Assembly (NCBI RefSeq): GCF_013359945.1
Contig: NZ_JABWCS010000190.1
Location: 1 to 64,000 of the forward strand
Reading direction: 5' to 3'
DNA from: Paenibacillus agri
GTDB lineage: Bacteria > Bacillota > Bacilli > Paenibacillales > Paenibacillaceae
Length of the DNA stretch: 64,000 nt
Shown here: positions 37,307 to 47,277 of the stretch, one piece after another
Layout: the number at the start of each line of letters is the position of its first letter
Position numbering within the stretch: position 1 is the first letter of the stretch
The notes under the pieces: generated by a model
Database searches by the model: none
What the model was told of the DNA's origin: nothing
What the model saw: the letters and a program-made list of their open reading frames with translations, nothing else
Position numbers and translations under genes: made by a program

Positions 37307-37342
37307 AAAAAAATACAACCATTTCGCTTGGAAATGATTGTA
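37307..37342 (-). terminator. Intrinsic terminator after the 195-aa unknown gene
   Basis: Twelve-base arms TACAATCATTTC and GAAATGGTTGTA (minus strand) around CAAGC, followed by seven T. It separates the lon/engB block from the polysaccharide locus. Confidence 0.9.
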
Positions 37343-37361
37343 CCTTTCAGTAACACTTTCA

Positions 37362-37949
37362 TTAGGCTTCCAATTGGAAAAACCTTGCGGCAGCAGCGCT
37401 CAATTCACCATCAATCTCTGCAATCCGGGACAACGATCCCGCGTCATTGCGTGCATCCAGCAGCCTATCCACTTGCCGCCTGAGGCTAGCAATCTCCTCT
37501 TCTACGAGGTTGGAATGATACATTTTCAGCATTTCCGCAGCCGTATGCTTGTGCTGGTAGATCAGCTTGCTGCCACTAGACGTAATTTCCGAAATTTGGC
37601 GGACAGAGCCAGCCACATAGTAATACATCATCGTGAAGCCCTTGTATATTCGGTTCACCGTTCCTGTTCCCTTGTAGGTCACGAACAGCTTGCGGACCGC
37701 ATTATTCAAATGGGGGTTGACCACCCTGCAGGATAACTTGCAGACATAAATGCTACCTTTGCGTTCAAAGGACAAATGAACTTCCTCTCCACCAGCTTCC
37801 TCCAGCACAATCTCCTGTTCTCCGCCGCCGAGCACTTTCACACGGTGACTGATATAACTGGTATCTGCCGAGAGTAGGAACTGATTCATCTGAAATTCCG
37901 TCATTTGCAAAGTCGCATTCACATATTCCGTAGCCAGACGCTGAGCCAT
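37362..37949 (-). CDS. Unknown 195-aa protein, conserved-looking
   Basis: I do not recognise a family with confidence. The N-terminal two thirds looks like a compact alpha/beta domain (MNQFLLSADTSYISHRVKVL, VHLSFERKGSIYVCKLSCRV), and the last 60 residues form a charged helix (EEEIASLRRQVDRLLDARND) that may be a coiled coil. No signal peptide. The start ATG has GAGGGA upstream. It lies between engB and a terminator, so it may be the last gene of the lonA-engB transcript. Base composition matches its neighbours. Confidence 0.7.
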   Translation of the reverse strand: MAQRLATEYVNATLQMTEFQMNQFLLSADTSYISHRVKVLGGGEQEIVLEEAGGEEVHLSFERKGSIYVCKLSCRVVNPHLNNAVRKLFVTYKGTGTVNRIYKGFTMMYYYVAGSVRQISEITSSGSKLIYQHKHTAAEMLKMYHSNLVEEEIASLRRQVDRLLDARNDAGSLSRIAEIDGELSAAAARFFQLEA

Positions 37950-38032
37950 CTTGATCCCTCAATTCTTGGTAACACTGTTTAGCAAGATTATACAATGAAC
38001 ACGAGCTTCATTCCACATCTACTCTGCACGCT

Positions 38033-38689
38033 CTACGCTTCGGAAGCTTCACCAGCATCCGGCTCTTGACCGGCAGCTTCATCCTCTACCACTTCTTGCT
38101 CAGTAGACTGGATATACTCGGCGACCAATGCCCACAGCTCCTCACGGCCCAGTCCGATTTCCGATGAAAATGGAATGAACAGATCACCAGGCAGTACGCC
38201 CAGTTCCTGCTTCATGATCTTGACATGCTTCGGCCAGCGGGTCTTCGGAATTTTGTCCGCCTTGGTAGCTACCACACAAAGTGGAATGTCATAGTGCTTC
38301 AGCCAGTCGAACATCATCTTGTCATTGCTCGTAGGCGGGTGACGAAGATCCACGACGAGCAGAACAAGCTTCAGCGTGTCCCGTTCGGCCAAATATTTTT
38401 CCACCATTTTACCCCAGGTCGCACGCTGGGTCTTGGACACCTTGGCATACCCGTATCCTGGAAAGTCCACAAAATACATGTTCTCATTAACAAGGTAATA
38501 GTTCATATGCTGCGTCTTACCCGGGGTAGAGCTGGTCCGGGCCAGATTCTTGCGGTTAATCATACGATTGATCAAAGAGGACTTTCCTACATTGGAGCGC
38601 CCTGCCAGAGCAATCTCCGGCAAGGCGTCATCAGGGTATTGATCAGGGCCGACGGCACTGATAATAAATTCGGCATTGTTAACTTTCAT
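38033..38689 (-). CDS. engB: Ribosome-biogenesis GTPase EngB (YsxC/YihA)
   Basis: 218 aa TRAFAC GTPase needed for 50S maturation. G1 [16 protein letters not shown], switch and G2 Thr in [15 protein letters not shown]3 [10 protein letters not shown]4 VATKADKI. An acidic tail of about 20 residues ([19 protein letters not shown]) extends beyond the usual C-terminus. It lies 47 bp after lonA, the conserved Bacillales arrangement. Confidence 0.96.
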   Translation of the reverse strand: MKVNNAEFIISAVGPDQYPDDALPEIALAGRSNVGKSSLINRMINRKNLARTSSTPGKTQHMNYYLVNENMYFVDFPGYGYAKVSKTQRATWGKMVEKYLAERDTLKLVLLVVDLRHPPTSNDKMMFDWLKHYDIPLCVVATKADKIPKTRWPKHVKIMKQELGVLPGDLFIPFSSEIGLGREELWALVAEYIQSTEQEVVEDEAAGQEPDAGEASEA

Positions 38690-38736
38690 AGGACTTCCTT
38701 TCTAATGCACACTACTTCGTGGCTCACTGCTGATTT

Positions 38737-41067
38737 TCAGGTCTGATGCTCGACAAGCGCATGATGCAGCACCTGGTCCATATGGGACACCGGCACGAAC
38801 TCTACATCTTTTTTGACGCTGTCGGGAATTTCTTTCAAGTCGCGTTCATTGTCCTTAGGCAGCAGAATTTTCTTGTACCCGGCACGATGAGCCGCAAGCG
38901 ATTTCTCCTTCAATCCACCGATCGGCAGGACACGGCCGCGGAGCGTAATCTCACCAGTCATGGCGACATCCTTCGAGACATAACGTTTGGTCAACGCAGA
39001 GATTAGCGCCGTGGCGATCGTGATACCTGCCGATGGTCCATCCTTCGGAATGGCACCTTCCGGGATGTGGATGTGAATATCATTTTTCTCGTAAAAATCA
39101 GGCTCCAGCCCCAGCTCCACCGCTTTCGAACGGGTGTAGCTGAAAGCAGCTTGCGCCGATTCCTTCATGACATCCCCTAGCTGTCCGGTCAGGATCAGCT
39201 TGCCCGCGCCCGGAACTACCGTCACCTCAATCAGCAGCGTATCTCCGCCAACCTCGGTCCAGGCCAGACCTGTAACCGTTCCGATCTGGTCCTCTAGCTC
39301 AGCCATGCCATAACGGTATTTGGAGGTCCCCAAGTAATCCTTGAGGTCTTCCTCAAGAATAACTACAACTTCCTTCTCTGCCGAGACCAGCTGCTTCGCA
39401 GCTTTGCGGCACAAGGCGGCAATCTGCTGCTCCAGGTTACGCACCCCGGATTCCCGCGTATATTCACGGATAATCTTAAGCAGGGTCTCCTCCGGTATGC
39501 TCAGCTGTTCTTCTTCCAGCCCATGGTTCTTCTTCTGCTTCGGCATGAGATAACGACTGGCAATCTGCAGCTTCTCCAGTTCGGTATATCCCGGAATAAA
39601 CAGCATCTCCATCCGGTCCAGAAGCGGACGCGGGATGTTGTGCACCGCATTAGCTGTTGTGACGAACATGACGTTGGACAGGTCAAATGGCAGCTCGACA
39701 AAATGGTCGCTGAACGTATTGTTCTGCTCCGGGTCTAGAACCTCCAGCAGCGCGGCTGAAGGATCGCCGCGGAAATCCGCAGCCATCTTATCAATTTCAT
39801 CCAGCAGGAAGACCGGATTCGTACTGCCAGCTGTCTTCATGCCTTGAATGATACGACCTGGCATGGCACCGACATACGTGCGGCGGTGGCCGCGAATCTC
39901 GGCTTCATCCCGCACACCGCCGAGCGAGATGCGGACGAATTTGCGATTCAGAGAACGGGCAATCGAGCGCGCCAGTGATGTTTTGCCGACACCCGGAGGC
40001 CCTACAAGACAAAGAATCGGTCCCTTGAGCTTCTTAACGAGCTGTTGAACCGCCAGATATTCCAGCACCCGCTCCTTCGGCTTCTCCAGACCATAATGGT
40101 CGGCATCCAGCACCTCTTCAGCCTTCACGATATCGAGATCATCCTCGGTCCAGTCATTCCATGGGAGGCTAAGCAGCCAATCCACATAGTTGCGGATTAC
40201 GCCACCTTCTGCGGAACTGGCTGGCATTTTCTCCAGACGGTCGATCTCCTTCTCGATCTTCTCTTTGACACGTTCCGGAAGATCCTTCTCTTCCATCTGG
40301 GCCCGCAGCTCTTCCGCTTCCCCTGCCCGGCCTTCCTTCTCGCCAAGCTCTTTCTGGATCGCTTTCATTTGCTCGCGCAGGTAATACTCCTTCTGCGTCT
40401 TCTCCATCTGCTTCTTCACACGCTGGTTGATCTTGCGCTCCAGCTCTAGCACTTCACGCTCATTGTTGAGAATATCGAGCAGCTTCTCCAGACGTTTGCG
40501 GACATCAATGGTCTCCAGGATCTCCTGTTTATCCTTGATCTTCAGCGCCAAATGACTGGTGATCACGTCAGCCAAACGCCCCGGCTCCTCAATATCGGAC
40601 ACCGCAGCAAGCGTCTCTGGCGTAACTTTCTTGGAAAGTGTGATATAGTGCTCGAACTGATTCAGAACGGTGCGCATCAGAGCATCGCTCTCCTGATCGG
40701 CTCCCTCTTCCTCTGGCAGCTCGCGCGCCATTACTTCATAATACTCCTCATTATCCGTATAATGAATGATTTCGGCCCGTTCCACACCTTCTACCAGCAC
40801 ACGGATTGTGCCGTTTGGCAGCTTCAGCATCTGCCTTACGTTGGCGACGGTACCCACCCGAAAAATATCTTCCTGACCCGGTTCCTCAATATTCACTTCT
40901 GATTGAGAACAAAGGAGGATTAAATTATCTTCAACCATAGCCTTCTCCAGCGCTTTGACTGACTTCTCGCGGCCCACGTCCAGGTGAAGCACCATGCTTG
41001 GGTACACAAGAAGGCCTCTAAGCGGCAATAAAGGAAAACGACGACCTTTCGATTTGTTCTGTATCAT
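38737..41067 (-). CDS. lonA: ATP-dependent Lon protease (LonA)
   Basis: 776 aa from ATG 41067 (GGGGGTG upstream); an upstream in-frame start at 41094 is less likely. Order: LON substrate domain ([23 protein letters not shown]), coiled-coil ([20 protein letters not shown]), AAA+ module with Walker [17 protein letters not shown] and Walker [12 protein letters not shown], and the protease domain with catalytic Ser in PKDGPSAGI and Lys in [16 protein letters not shown]. Soluble, homohexameric quality-control protease. It lies between lonB and engB as in other Bacillales. Confidence 0.97.
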   Translation of the reverse strand: MIQNKSKGRRFPLLPLRGLLVYPSMVLHLDVGREKSVKALEKAMVEDNLILLCSQSEVNIEEPGQEDIFRVGTVANVRQMLKLPNGTIRVLVEGVERAEIIHYTDNEEYYEVMARELPEEEGADQESDALMRTVLNQFEHYITLSKKVTPETLAAVSDIEEPGRLADVITSHLALKIKDKQEILETIDVRKRLEKLLDILNNEREVLELERKINQRVKKQMEKTQKEYYLREQMKAIQKELGEKEGRAGEAEELRAQMEEKDLPERVKEKIEKEIDRLEKMPASSAEGGVIRNYVDWLLSLPWNDWTEDDLDIVKAEEVLDADHYGLEKPKERVLEYLAVQQLVKKLKGPILCLVGPPGVGKTSLARSIARSLNRKFVRISLGGVRDEAEIRGHRRTYVGAMPGRIIQGMKTAGSTNPVFLLDEIDKMAADFRGDPSAALLEVLDPEQNNTFSDHFVELPFDLSNVMFVTTANAVHNIPRPLLDRMEMLFIPGYTELEKLQIASRYLMPKQKKNHGLEEEQLSIPEETLLKIIREYTRESGVRNLEQQIAALCRKAAKQLVSAEKEVVVILEEDLKDYLGTSKYRYGMAELEDQIGTVTGLAWTEVGGDTLLIEVTVVPGAGKLILTGQLGDVMKESAQAAFSYTRSKAVELGLEPDFYEKNDIHIHIPEGAIPKDGPSAGITIATALISALTKRYVSKDVAMTGEITLRGRVLPIGGLKEKSLAAHRAGYKKILLPKDNERDLKEIPDSVKKDVEFVPVSHMDQVLHHALVEHQT

Positions 41068-41132
41068 CGCTTTCACACCCCCAATGGCTCTCAAGTAATG
41101 TCATATGCATTCATTTTAACAAAAGCAGCATC

Positions 41133-41174
41133 AAAACACCAACGGGCCGCTTTTATGCGGCCTGCCGGTGTTTG
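41133..41174 (-). terminator. Intrinsic terminator after lonB
   Basis: Outer arms AACACC/GGTGTT and inner GGCCGC/GCGGCC with an internal mismatch, then TTTT on the minus strand. It lies between lonB and lonA, so lonA probably has its own promoter close by. Confidence 0.75.
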
Positions 41175-41242
41175 CTATGTTTGTACTGCAATCTATTTTG
41201 CAAGCTACTGGCGGTGATATTGGATCTGCAAAATAAAAAAAT

Positions 41243-42952
41243 CTACAGATTGGCGCTTTCGCCGGAAGCATCGGCTTTGAGCAGCGAGGGCGCTCCCGAG
41301 AATGTTTCCCCGGATACGGCCGGCAGTCTCACATCGGCGATATGTGCGCCGAAGAGGTGACGGAACACTTCCTCCACGGTCTCCACGGGAATGACCCGCA
41401 GTGGCGAGAGATCCTCGAACAGGGATTGCCAGTTGTCCTTGGGAATCAAAACCGTGGTGGCTCCAGCCTGGAAGGCGGCTTCCACTTTGGCAATAACGCC
41501 ACCGACCGGCTTCACGCGGCCATGAATCCCAATCTCTCCGGTAATCGCCACCGTGTTGTCCACGGGAAGCCCCCGGATAGCCGAGACAATCGCCACAGCC
41601 ATTGCCACTCCGGCGGAAGGTCCGTCGATGGGTGTACCACCCGGGAAATTAACGTGCAGGTCATAACGATCCGGCTCCAGGTTCATCGTGCGCAGCACGG
41701 TCAGGACATTCTCCACCGAGCCCTTAGCCATACTCTTACGCCGGATCGTCCGGGAGCCGCCGCGCGTCTCTTCTTCATCGACAACACCGGTGATGTTGAG
41801 CCGGCCCTGTCCAGCCGTAGCAGGTGCTGCCGAAACTTCGATTTCCAGCAGCGTGCCCATGCCCGGCCCGTAGACGGCCAGCCCGTTGACCAATCCCACC
41901 TGCGGAGCTGTGGGAATCTTGCGCTCGGTGCGCAGCGGGAGCTGGCTGCTGCTCGCTACCCACTCTACATCACCCGCGCTAAGGGTTTCGCGCTGCTCCG
42001 TCAGCGCAAGACCAGCCGCCAACTGGATCATGTTGACGGCTTCCCGCCCGTTGGTAGCATATTGCTGTACAACGGTAACCGCCTCGGGACTCGGCTTCAG
42101 CCCGATTTTCTGAATAGCATCACGGGCAATGACGGCAATCTCCTCCGGCAGCAGCGGCCGGAAATAGATCTCCATGCAGCGCGAGCGAAGCGCAGGCGGA
42201 ATTTCCTCTGGCGAGCGCGTCGTTGCGCCTACCAGACGGAAATCGGCCGGCAGGCCATTTTGAAAAATATCATGAATATACGCAGGCGTATTGCTGTCCT
42301 CCGAATTGTAATATGCGCTCTCTAGCAGCACCTTCCGGTCCTCCAGCACTTTGAGCAGCTTGTTCATCTGGATGGGATGTAGCTCTCCAATCTCGTCGAG
42401 AAACAAAATCCCCCCATGCGCCTTTGTAACTGCACCGGGCTTGGGCTGAGGCACTCCGGCCACGCCCATGGCTCCTGCACCCTGATAGATAGGATCATGC
42501 ACGGAGCCGATCAGCGGATCGGCAATCCCCCGTTCATCAAAGCGGGCCGTAGTAGCATCAATCTCTGTGAATTTGGCATCATTTTTAAACGGGGAGAGCA
42601 CGTTCTTCTTCGCCTCTTCCATCACTACACGCGCTGCGGCCGTCTTGCCAACACCCGGTGGCCCGTAAATGATGACATGCTGCGGGTTCGCACTGCACAG
42701 CGCGGCCTTCAAGGCCCGCAGGCCATCCTTCTGCCCGACAATATCTCCGATAGAGGCCGGACGTGTCTTTTCCGATAACGGCTTGGTCAGCGAGACCATC
42801 CGCATTTTGCGCAGCTTATCCAGCTCTTTTCGCGATTCCCGGTCTACCGCCGTCTTATTGGTCTTCTGTCCCCGCAGCAGATTCCAAAAATAAACGCCGA
42901 TAACCAGCGCGAAAAAGAGCTGCACGATCATCAGCAATATACTTAATTCCAT
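41243..42952 (-). CDS. lonB: ATP-dependent protease LonB
   Basis: 569 aa Lon-like protease of spore formers. An N-terminal hydrophobic anchor (ILLMIVQLFFALVIGVYFWNLL), AAA+ module with [14 protein letters not shown] and ILFLDEIGELHPIQMNKLLKVL, then protease domain with catalytic Ser in PIDGPSAGVAMAVA and Lys in HGRVKPVGGV. In Bacillus LonB works in the forespore under sigma-F. ATG follows CAGGAGGATG. In Bacillus clpX is the next gene upstream; here ispG and a nuclease-like gene lie between them. Confidence 0.95.
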   Translation of the reverse strand: MELSILLMIVQLFFALVIGVYFWNLLRGQKTNKTAVDRESRKELDKLRKMRMVSLTKPLSEKTRPASIGDIVGQKDGLRALKAALCSANPQHVIIYGPPGVGKTAAARVVMEEAKKNVLSPFKNDAKFTEIDATTARFDERGIADPLIGSVHDPIYQGAGAMGVAGVPQPKPGAVTKAHGGILFLDEIGELHPIQMNKLLKVLEDRKVLLESAYYNSEDSNTPAYIHDIFQNGLPADFRLVGATTRSPEEIPPALRSRCMEIYFRPLLPEEIAVIARDAIQKIGLKPSPEAVTVVQQYATNGREAVNMIQLAAGLALTEQRETLSAGDVEWVASSSQLPLRTERKIPTAPQVGLVNGLAVYGPGMGTLLEIEVSAAPATAGQGRLNITGVVDEEETRGGSRTIRRKSMAKGSVENVLTVLRTMNLEPDRYDLHVNFPGGTPIDGPSAGVAMAVAIVSAIRGLPVDNTVAITGEIGIHGRVKPVGGVIAKVEAAFQAGATTVLIPKDNWQSLFEDLSPLRVIPVETVEEVFRHLFGAHIADVRLPAVSGETFSGAPSLLKADASGESANL

Positions 42953-43090
42953 AGGTCATCCTCCTGTTCGTTCTGAATACCTCTCTTGTACCCTTGGCTA
43001 CTACTAGGTAGTATAGCCGTTTCGGTCATTCATAAACGCTCGGAGGCGATGATTTCTGTATTAGCGTTCTACTTTTCCAACTCTCTCTCA

Positions 43091-43765
43091 TCAATCCCAG
43101 TAATGCAGAACCTCACGGCCTAGTTCATACTGTACATTCCGCATTCCATCACCTCTTTTAACAGGTACCAGCCAACCCTTCTCACACAATCCCGACAGCA
43201 GCATACGTACCCTTCTTGGGTTCAAGGCAAAAAAATCGGCCACATCCTTCGGACGGATGCTTCCAGCTTGCCCTACGACAAAACGCATGACTTCTTTTTC
43301 CATGAGCTGAACTCTGCCATCTGGCGCCTTAATCGTCTGGTGCCGGCTGAGCGCAAGTCTTAGTAGGGTTATACACAAATCTGGACGTTGTTCCACGTCA
43401 TCGTAAGCGAAGGAAAGTACCTGATAACCCATACCATAGAGAAAAGTTTCTCTGTTAAGCTCATTACTGTACTTCTGTCTGTCCATGTCTCTAACATGCG
43501 CTGCATACCCTTTGATCTCGAACAACAGTTTGAGGGGGCCCGGCAAATACGCGAAATCTGCAAAGTACGAACGTCCTCGCCAATCCAGCACTTCATACTC
43601 CGGATGCAAGTCAGCAAAATCCCCCCGAAGCGGCCACCATACATTGTGTAAAAATAGTTGTTCAGCATGCCCGTGTCCTCTTTTCAGCCGCCCCTGCCTC
43701 TCTCCCGACCTGGCGATCAGATGGCGCTCTAGAAAGGCTTCATGTGCTTGTTCATAATTGATAAT
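43091..43765 (-). CDS. PD-(D/E)XK-type nuclease-like protein with C-terminal winged helix
   Basis: About 224 aa. The centre carries GHAEQLFLHNVWW, then YFADFAYLPG and LLFEIKGYAAH, giving Glu35, Asp70, Glu83 and Lys85, the order of a DUF559/Vsr-like restriction-endonuclease fold. The C-terminal 70 residues (VVGQAGSIRPKDVADFF, NPRRVRMLLSGLCEKGWLVPV) look like a winged helix. Start: AAGGAGG (43771-43777) has no ATG/GTG/TTG in frame behind it; the best in-frame codon is ATT 43765 (5 nt) or ATC 43762 (8 nt). The frame is open to 43855, but that part crosses a terminator hairpin. It inserts between ispG and lonB. Substrate unknown. Confidence 0.7.
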   Translation of the reverse strand: MINYEQAHEAFLERHLIARSGERQGRLKRGHGHAEQLFLHNVWWPLRGDFADLHPEYEVLDWRGRSYFADFAYLPGPLKLLFEIKGYAAHVRDMDRQKYSNELNRETFLYGMGYQVLSFAYDDVEQRPDLCITLLRLALSRHQTIKAPDGRVQLMEKEVMRFVVGQAGSIRPKDVADFFALNPRRVRMLLSGLCEKGWLVPVKRGDGMRNVQYELGREVLHYWD

Positions 43766-43781
43766 TTTCTCCTCCTTCAAT

Positions 43782-43844
43782 AAAAAAATATAAAAAAACG
43801 CCCTGCTCTCGCCGCCGGATAAACCGGAGCGTTCGCAGGGCGTT
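43782..43844 (-). terminator. Terminator/attenuator in the leader of the nuclease-like gene
   Basis: Ten-base perfect arms AACGCCCTGC and GCAGGGCGTT (43797-43844), with an inner CCGG/CCGG stem, followed on the minus strand by TTTTTTTATATTTTTTT. It ends only 5 bp before the AAGGAGG of the nuclease gene, leaving no room for a promoter after it. Transcripts for that gene must therefore pass through it. Confidence 0.85.
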
Positions 43845-43868
43845 CTTCGCCACAACTTAGAAGTATGA

Positions 43869-43897
43869 ATTATGCCTCTTCCTCCCCACAGCTTGAA
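43869..43897 (-). promoter_or_regulatory. Candidate promoter for the nuclease-like gene
   Basis: Minus-strand TTCAAG (43892-43897) and CATAAT (43869-43874), spacer 17 bp. Transcription would begin near 43862, about 18 nt before the terminator hairpin, the layout of an attenuated leader. Confidence 0.45.
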
Positions 43898-43910
43898 GGC
43901 TGGGACAAAT

Positions 43911-44095
43911 TAAGGGCAAAATCGTATCTTAATCACACTGATAATTAGGGATATTTAGAAATAAGGGTATTTTAGTACCTTAATTCCAAGGTTATTCACC
44001 TAAACCCTAACATTTGCTAAATTTAAGGTGCAGAAATGCACTTATATTGGTTTTTTCCTCACTTGGCGCGTATATAAGGTGCAAAAATGCCTCTA
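43911..44095. repeat. Four-palindrome cassette, copy C (185 bp)
   Basis: Blocks at 43911-43931, 43962-43982, 44024-44044 and 44075-44095, again with spacers of 30, 41 and 30 bp. The clearest block has TAAGGTGCA...TGCACTTA arms. Forward, forward, reverse, reverse order as in the other two copies. It lies between ispG and the nuclease gene, 30 bp from a 42-bp tandem array. Confidence 0.9.
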
Positions 44096-44125
44096 TTTTC
44101 GAAATAGGCCCCGGCGCGAGCTGCA

Positions 44126-44632
44126 CAGTATGAGTATACTAGCATCAGTTGCTCAGCACGAGCCACCAGTATCAGTTACCATCACCAGCTTCTCCGCACG
44201 CGCTTCCCACCAGTATCAGTTTACCAACACCAGATTCTCCGCACGCGCTTCCCACCAGTATCAGTTTACCAACACCAGATTCTCCGCACGAGCTGCACAG
44301 TATGAGTATACTATCACCAGTTTCTCAGCACGAGCGGTTCAGTATCAGTTTATCAGCACCAGCTTCTCCGCATGAGCTACACAGTATCAGTTTACCATTA
44401 CCAGTCCTTCAGCACGAGCTGTCCAGTATCAGTTTTTCAACACCAGCTTCTCCGCATGAGCTACACAGTATCAGTTTACCATTGCCAGTCTCTCAGCGCG
44501 AGCGGTTCAGTATCAGTTTATCAGCACCAGCTTCTCCGCATGAGCTACACAGTATCAGTTTACCATTACCAGTCCTTCAGCGCGAGCTATCCAGTATCAG
44601 TTACCATCACCAGTTACTCAGCACGAGCGATG
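44126..44632. repeat. Twelve 41-45-bp tandem repeats (CAGTATCAGTTTACCA family)
   Basis: Each unit runs CAGTATCAGTTTACCA, then a variable ACCAG segment, then TCTCCGCACGAGC or TTCAGCACGAGC. Most are 42 bp, two are 45 bp. Units partly alternate between two subtypes, giving an 84-bp higher period. Since 42 is divisible by three, long shadow ORFs run through it on the plus strand. No ribosome site or composition suggests a gene. It follows ispG by 44 bp on the minus strand. Confidence 0.9.
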
Positions 44633-44676
44633 TGAAGCTACTTCCAACCCATAAATAGTTGAATAAAATAATCGGA

Positions 44677-45801
44677 TTATGCCGTTTCAATCGGCCCTAA
44701 TTGAGCATGCTTGCGGCCGGGAATTTCCCCGGTTCTTTCAAAATGCTCGACGATGACATCAATCTCTTTTTTCAATTCGGAGACGAGATCGGCTTCAGGC
44801 ACTTTGCGGATCATCCGGCCATAGCGGAACAGCAGACCTTCTCCACGCGCCCCGGCAATTCCGATATCAGCCTCACGCGCTTCCCCTGGACCGTTGACGG
44901 CACAGCCCAGCACGGATACTTTAATCGGCACCTTAAGCTTGGAAATGTATTCTTCCACTTCGTTAGCAATCGAGAACAGGTCGATATCCAACCGTCCGCA
45001 AGTCGGGCAGGATATCAGCGTGGCCGCGTTGGAGATCAGACCGAAGGTCTTCAGCAGCTCACGCGCCACCTTGACTTCTTCCACCGGGTCGGCGCTCAGT
45101 GAAATCCGCACGGTGCTGCCAATACCCATGGAGAGCAACGCGCCGATGCCGGCGGAGCTCTTCACTGTACCAGCAAACAACGTGCCGGATTCAGTAATAC
45201 CAAGGTGCAGCGGGTAAGGGATGACTTCTGCCGCCTGGCGATAGGCTTCAATGGCCATCGGCACATCAGACGCCTTAAGCGATACGATAATATCGTGGAA
45301 ATCCAGCTCTTCCAGAATCCCGATATGATACAAAGCGCTCTCGACCATGGCTTCCGGCGTTGGATAGCCGTACTTCTCGAGCAGGTGATTCTCCAGCGAG
45401 CCGGCGTTTACACCAATCCGGATCGGAATCCCTTTTTCCTTACAAGCCTTAACTACCGCTTCAACCTTCTCGCGGCGGCCGATGTTACCCGGGTTAATCC
45501 GCACCTTGTCAATGCCGTTCTCAATCGCCATGAGTGCCAGCTTATAGTTAAAATGAATATCTGCTACAAGCGGAATATGAATCTGTTTCTTGATTTCCTT
45601 GATGGCCTCAGCAGCTTCTTCATTGTTAACGGTGACGCGCACCAGCTGACATCCGGCTTCCTCAAGCCGCAGAATTTCCGCTACAGTAGCTTCTACATCC
45701 GCAGTTTTGGTAGTACACATGCTTTGAATCGCAACCTCGTTATTACCGCCAATAATGACTCCGCCTACATTGACGGGACGGGTCTGGTGTCTCAAGAACA
45801 T
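44677..45801 (-). CDS. ispG: 4-hydroxy-3-methylbut-2-en-1-yl diphosphate synthase
   Basis: Fe-S enzyme of the MEP isoprenoid pathway converting MEcPP to HMBPP. 374 aa from ATG 45801, preceded by GGGGGAG; the frame is open to 45888 but that part has no ribosome site. [46 protein letters not shown] and [13 protein letters not shown], with three 4Fe-4S Cys (CPTC and the Cys of GCAVNGPGE), are present. Its location between clpX and lonB is not the Bacillus arrangement. It makes precursors of the undecaprenyl carrier, but there is no operon link to the polysaccharide genes. Confidence 0.96.
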   Translation of the reverse strand: MFLRHQTRPVNVGGVIIGGNNEVAIQSMCTTKTADVEATVAEILRLEEAGCQLVRVTVNNEEAAEAIKEIKKQIHIPLVADIHFNYKLALMAIENGIDKVRINPGNIGRREKVEAVVKACKEKGIPIRIGVNAGSLENHLLEKYGYPTPEAMVESALYHIGILEELDFHDIIVSLKASDVPMAIEAYRQAAEVIPYPLHLGITESGTLFAGTVKSSAGIGALLSMGIGSTVRISLSADPVEEVKVARELLKTFGLISNAATLISCPTCGRLDIDLFSIANEVEEYISKLKVPIKVSVLGCAVNGPGEAREADIGIAGARGEGLLFRYGRMIRKVPEADLVSELKKEIDVIVEHFERTGEIPGRKHAQLGPIETA

Positions 45802-45901
45802 GATTTCTCCCCCATAACGCCAAAGCTCCACCCCTTCGCTCCCGCCAGTGAAGCGGGATAAGCGGAAGAAAGGTGGAGACGATGGCATGTATTGTTAAGG
45901 A

Positions 45902-46013
45902 CGCAACATAAGCTGGACTTAAGAATTAGGTGTTGCGAATCGACCAAAACCCTGTCCCCACAGGGGGTTATCGATTCAAAACGTCGATTCTTAAGTTCAC
46001 TCTATATGTTACG
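45902..46013 (-). other. Long alternating hairpin between clpX and ispG
   Basis: Nested complementary segments: CGCAACATA (45902-45910) with TATGTTACG (46005-46013); ACTTAAGAAT (45917-45926) with ATTCTTAAGT (45987-45996); GAATCGA (45937-45943) with TCGATTC (45971-45977); and AACCCTGTC opposite a C/G-rich tip. A second TCGATTC at 45984-45990 competes for the same partner. It begins at the clpX stop codon. No T-run, so not a standard terminator. It may be a structured 3' UTR, a processing site or a small mobile-type palindrome. Confidence 0.7.
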
Positions 46014-47265
46014 CGCTTTCCTCTTGTTTCTTGTCTTTCTTAACGTTCAATTCCGGCAGAGCCTTCTCTTGAACTACCTGCTCGGTAATGACACAATCCT
46101 TGATGTCATCGCGAGAAGGTACTTCGTACATCACGTCAAGCATAATGCTCTCGATGATGGCACGCAGGCCGCGGGCACCAGTATTGCGTTTGATAGCTTC
46201 CTTCGCGATCGCTTCAAGCGCTTGTGGCTCGAACTTCAGCGCAACGTTATCCATCTCCAGCAATTTGATGTATTGCTTCGTGAGTGCATTCTTCGGTTCG
46301 GACAGAATCCGTACCAAAGTCTTCTCATCCAGCGGCTCTAGCGTCGAGATGACCGGCAAACGGCCTACGAACTCAGGAATCAGACCGAATTTGAGTAGGT
46401 CTTCCGGCAATACCATGGACAGGTATTCTCCAGGTTTCAGATCTTTTTGACCTTCAGCTGCAGCGTTGAAGCCGATGACCTTCTTGCCGATACGGCGCTT
46501 GATCATTTGCTCCAGGCCATCAAAGGCACCACCAACGATGAACAGGATGTTCGTAGTGTCGATTTGGATGAATTCTTGATGTGGATGCTTGCGTCCGCCT
46601 TGCGGTGGAACAGAAGCTACTGTGCCTTCAAGAATTTTCAGCAGGGCCTGCTGTACACCTTCACCCGAAACGTCACGGGTAATGGACGGATTCTCGGATT
46701 TACGTGCCACTTTATCAATTTCATCAATATAGATAATACCGCGTTCGGCTTTTTCCACATCATAATCGGCCGCCTGGATCAGCTTCAGGAGAATATTCTC
46801 CACGTCCTCACCAACATAACCAGCTTCGGTCAAAGAAGTCGCATCGGCGATGGCGAAAGGTACGTTAAGAATCTTCGCCATAGTCTGTGCCAAGAGCGTC
46901 TTACCGGAACCTGTCGGACCAAGCAATAGAATATTACTCTTCGTCAGCTCGACATCTTCCACCTTGCTCTGACTGTTCACACGTTTATAGTGATTGTATA
47001 CCGCTACCGACAGGGATTTCTTAGCTTGCTCCTGACCGATAACATATTGATCAAGAATATCGCGAATTTCCTTCGGTTTCGGAATATCCTTCAGATCCAG
47101 CTCTTCTTCATGACCGAGCTCTTCTTCCACGATCTCCGTGCACAGCTCGATACATTCGTCGCATATATAAACGCCAGGTCCGGCTACTAGTTTGCGTACC
47201 TGTTCTTGCGATTTACCGCAAAAAGAACATTTCAATTGTCCTTTTTCATCATTAAACTTAAACAT
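46009..47265 (-). CDS. clpX: ATP-dependent Clp protease ATP-binding subunit ClpX
   Basis: 418 aa AAA+ unfoldase that delivers substrates to ClpP. N-terminal zinc-binding domain with Cys13, Cys16, Cys35 and Cys38, Walker [18 protein letters not shown], pore loop GYVGEDVE, Walker [11 protein letters not shown], and the ClpP-binding loop in [15 protein letters not shown]. It starts 12 bp after clpP, so the two subunits are co-transcribed. Confidence 0.98.
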   Translation of the reverse strand: MFKFNDEKGQLKCSFCGKSQEQVRKLVAGPGVYICDECIELCTEIVEEELGHEEELDLKDIPKPKEIRDILDQYVIGQEQAKKSLSVAVYNHYKRVNSQSKVEDVELTKSNILLLGPTGSGKTLLAQTMAKILNVPFAIADATSLTEAGYVGEDVENILLKLIQAADYDVEKAERGIIYIDEIDKVARKSENPSITRDVSGEGVQQALLKILEGTVASVPPQGGRKHPHQEFIQIDTTNILFIVGGAFDGLEQMIKRRIGKKVIGFNAAAEGQKDLKPGEYLSMVLPEDLLKFGLIPEFVGRLPVISTLEPLDEKTLVRILSEPKNALTKQYIKLLEMDNVALKFEPQALEAIAKEAIKRNTGARGLRAIIESIMLDVMYEVPSRDDIKDCVITEQVVQEKALPELNVKKDKKQEESA

Positions 47266-47277
47266 CTAACCACCCCT

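Noticed and set aside
44028..44658. Plus-strand ORFs with a repeated QYQFTNTRFSARA peptide
   Set aside because: By-products of the 42-bp tandem array, open in several frames, without ribosome site or a normal start region.
45802..45888. N-terminal extension of ispG
   Set aside because: No ribosome site; the ATG at 45801 has GGGGGAG upstream and gives the normal family start.
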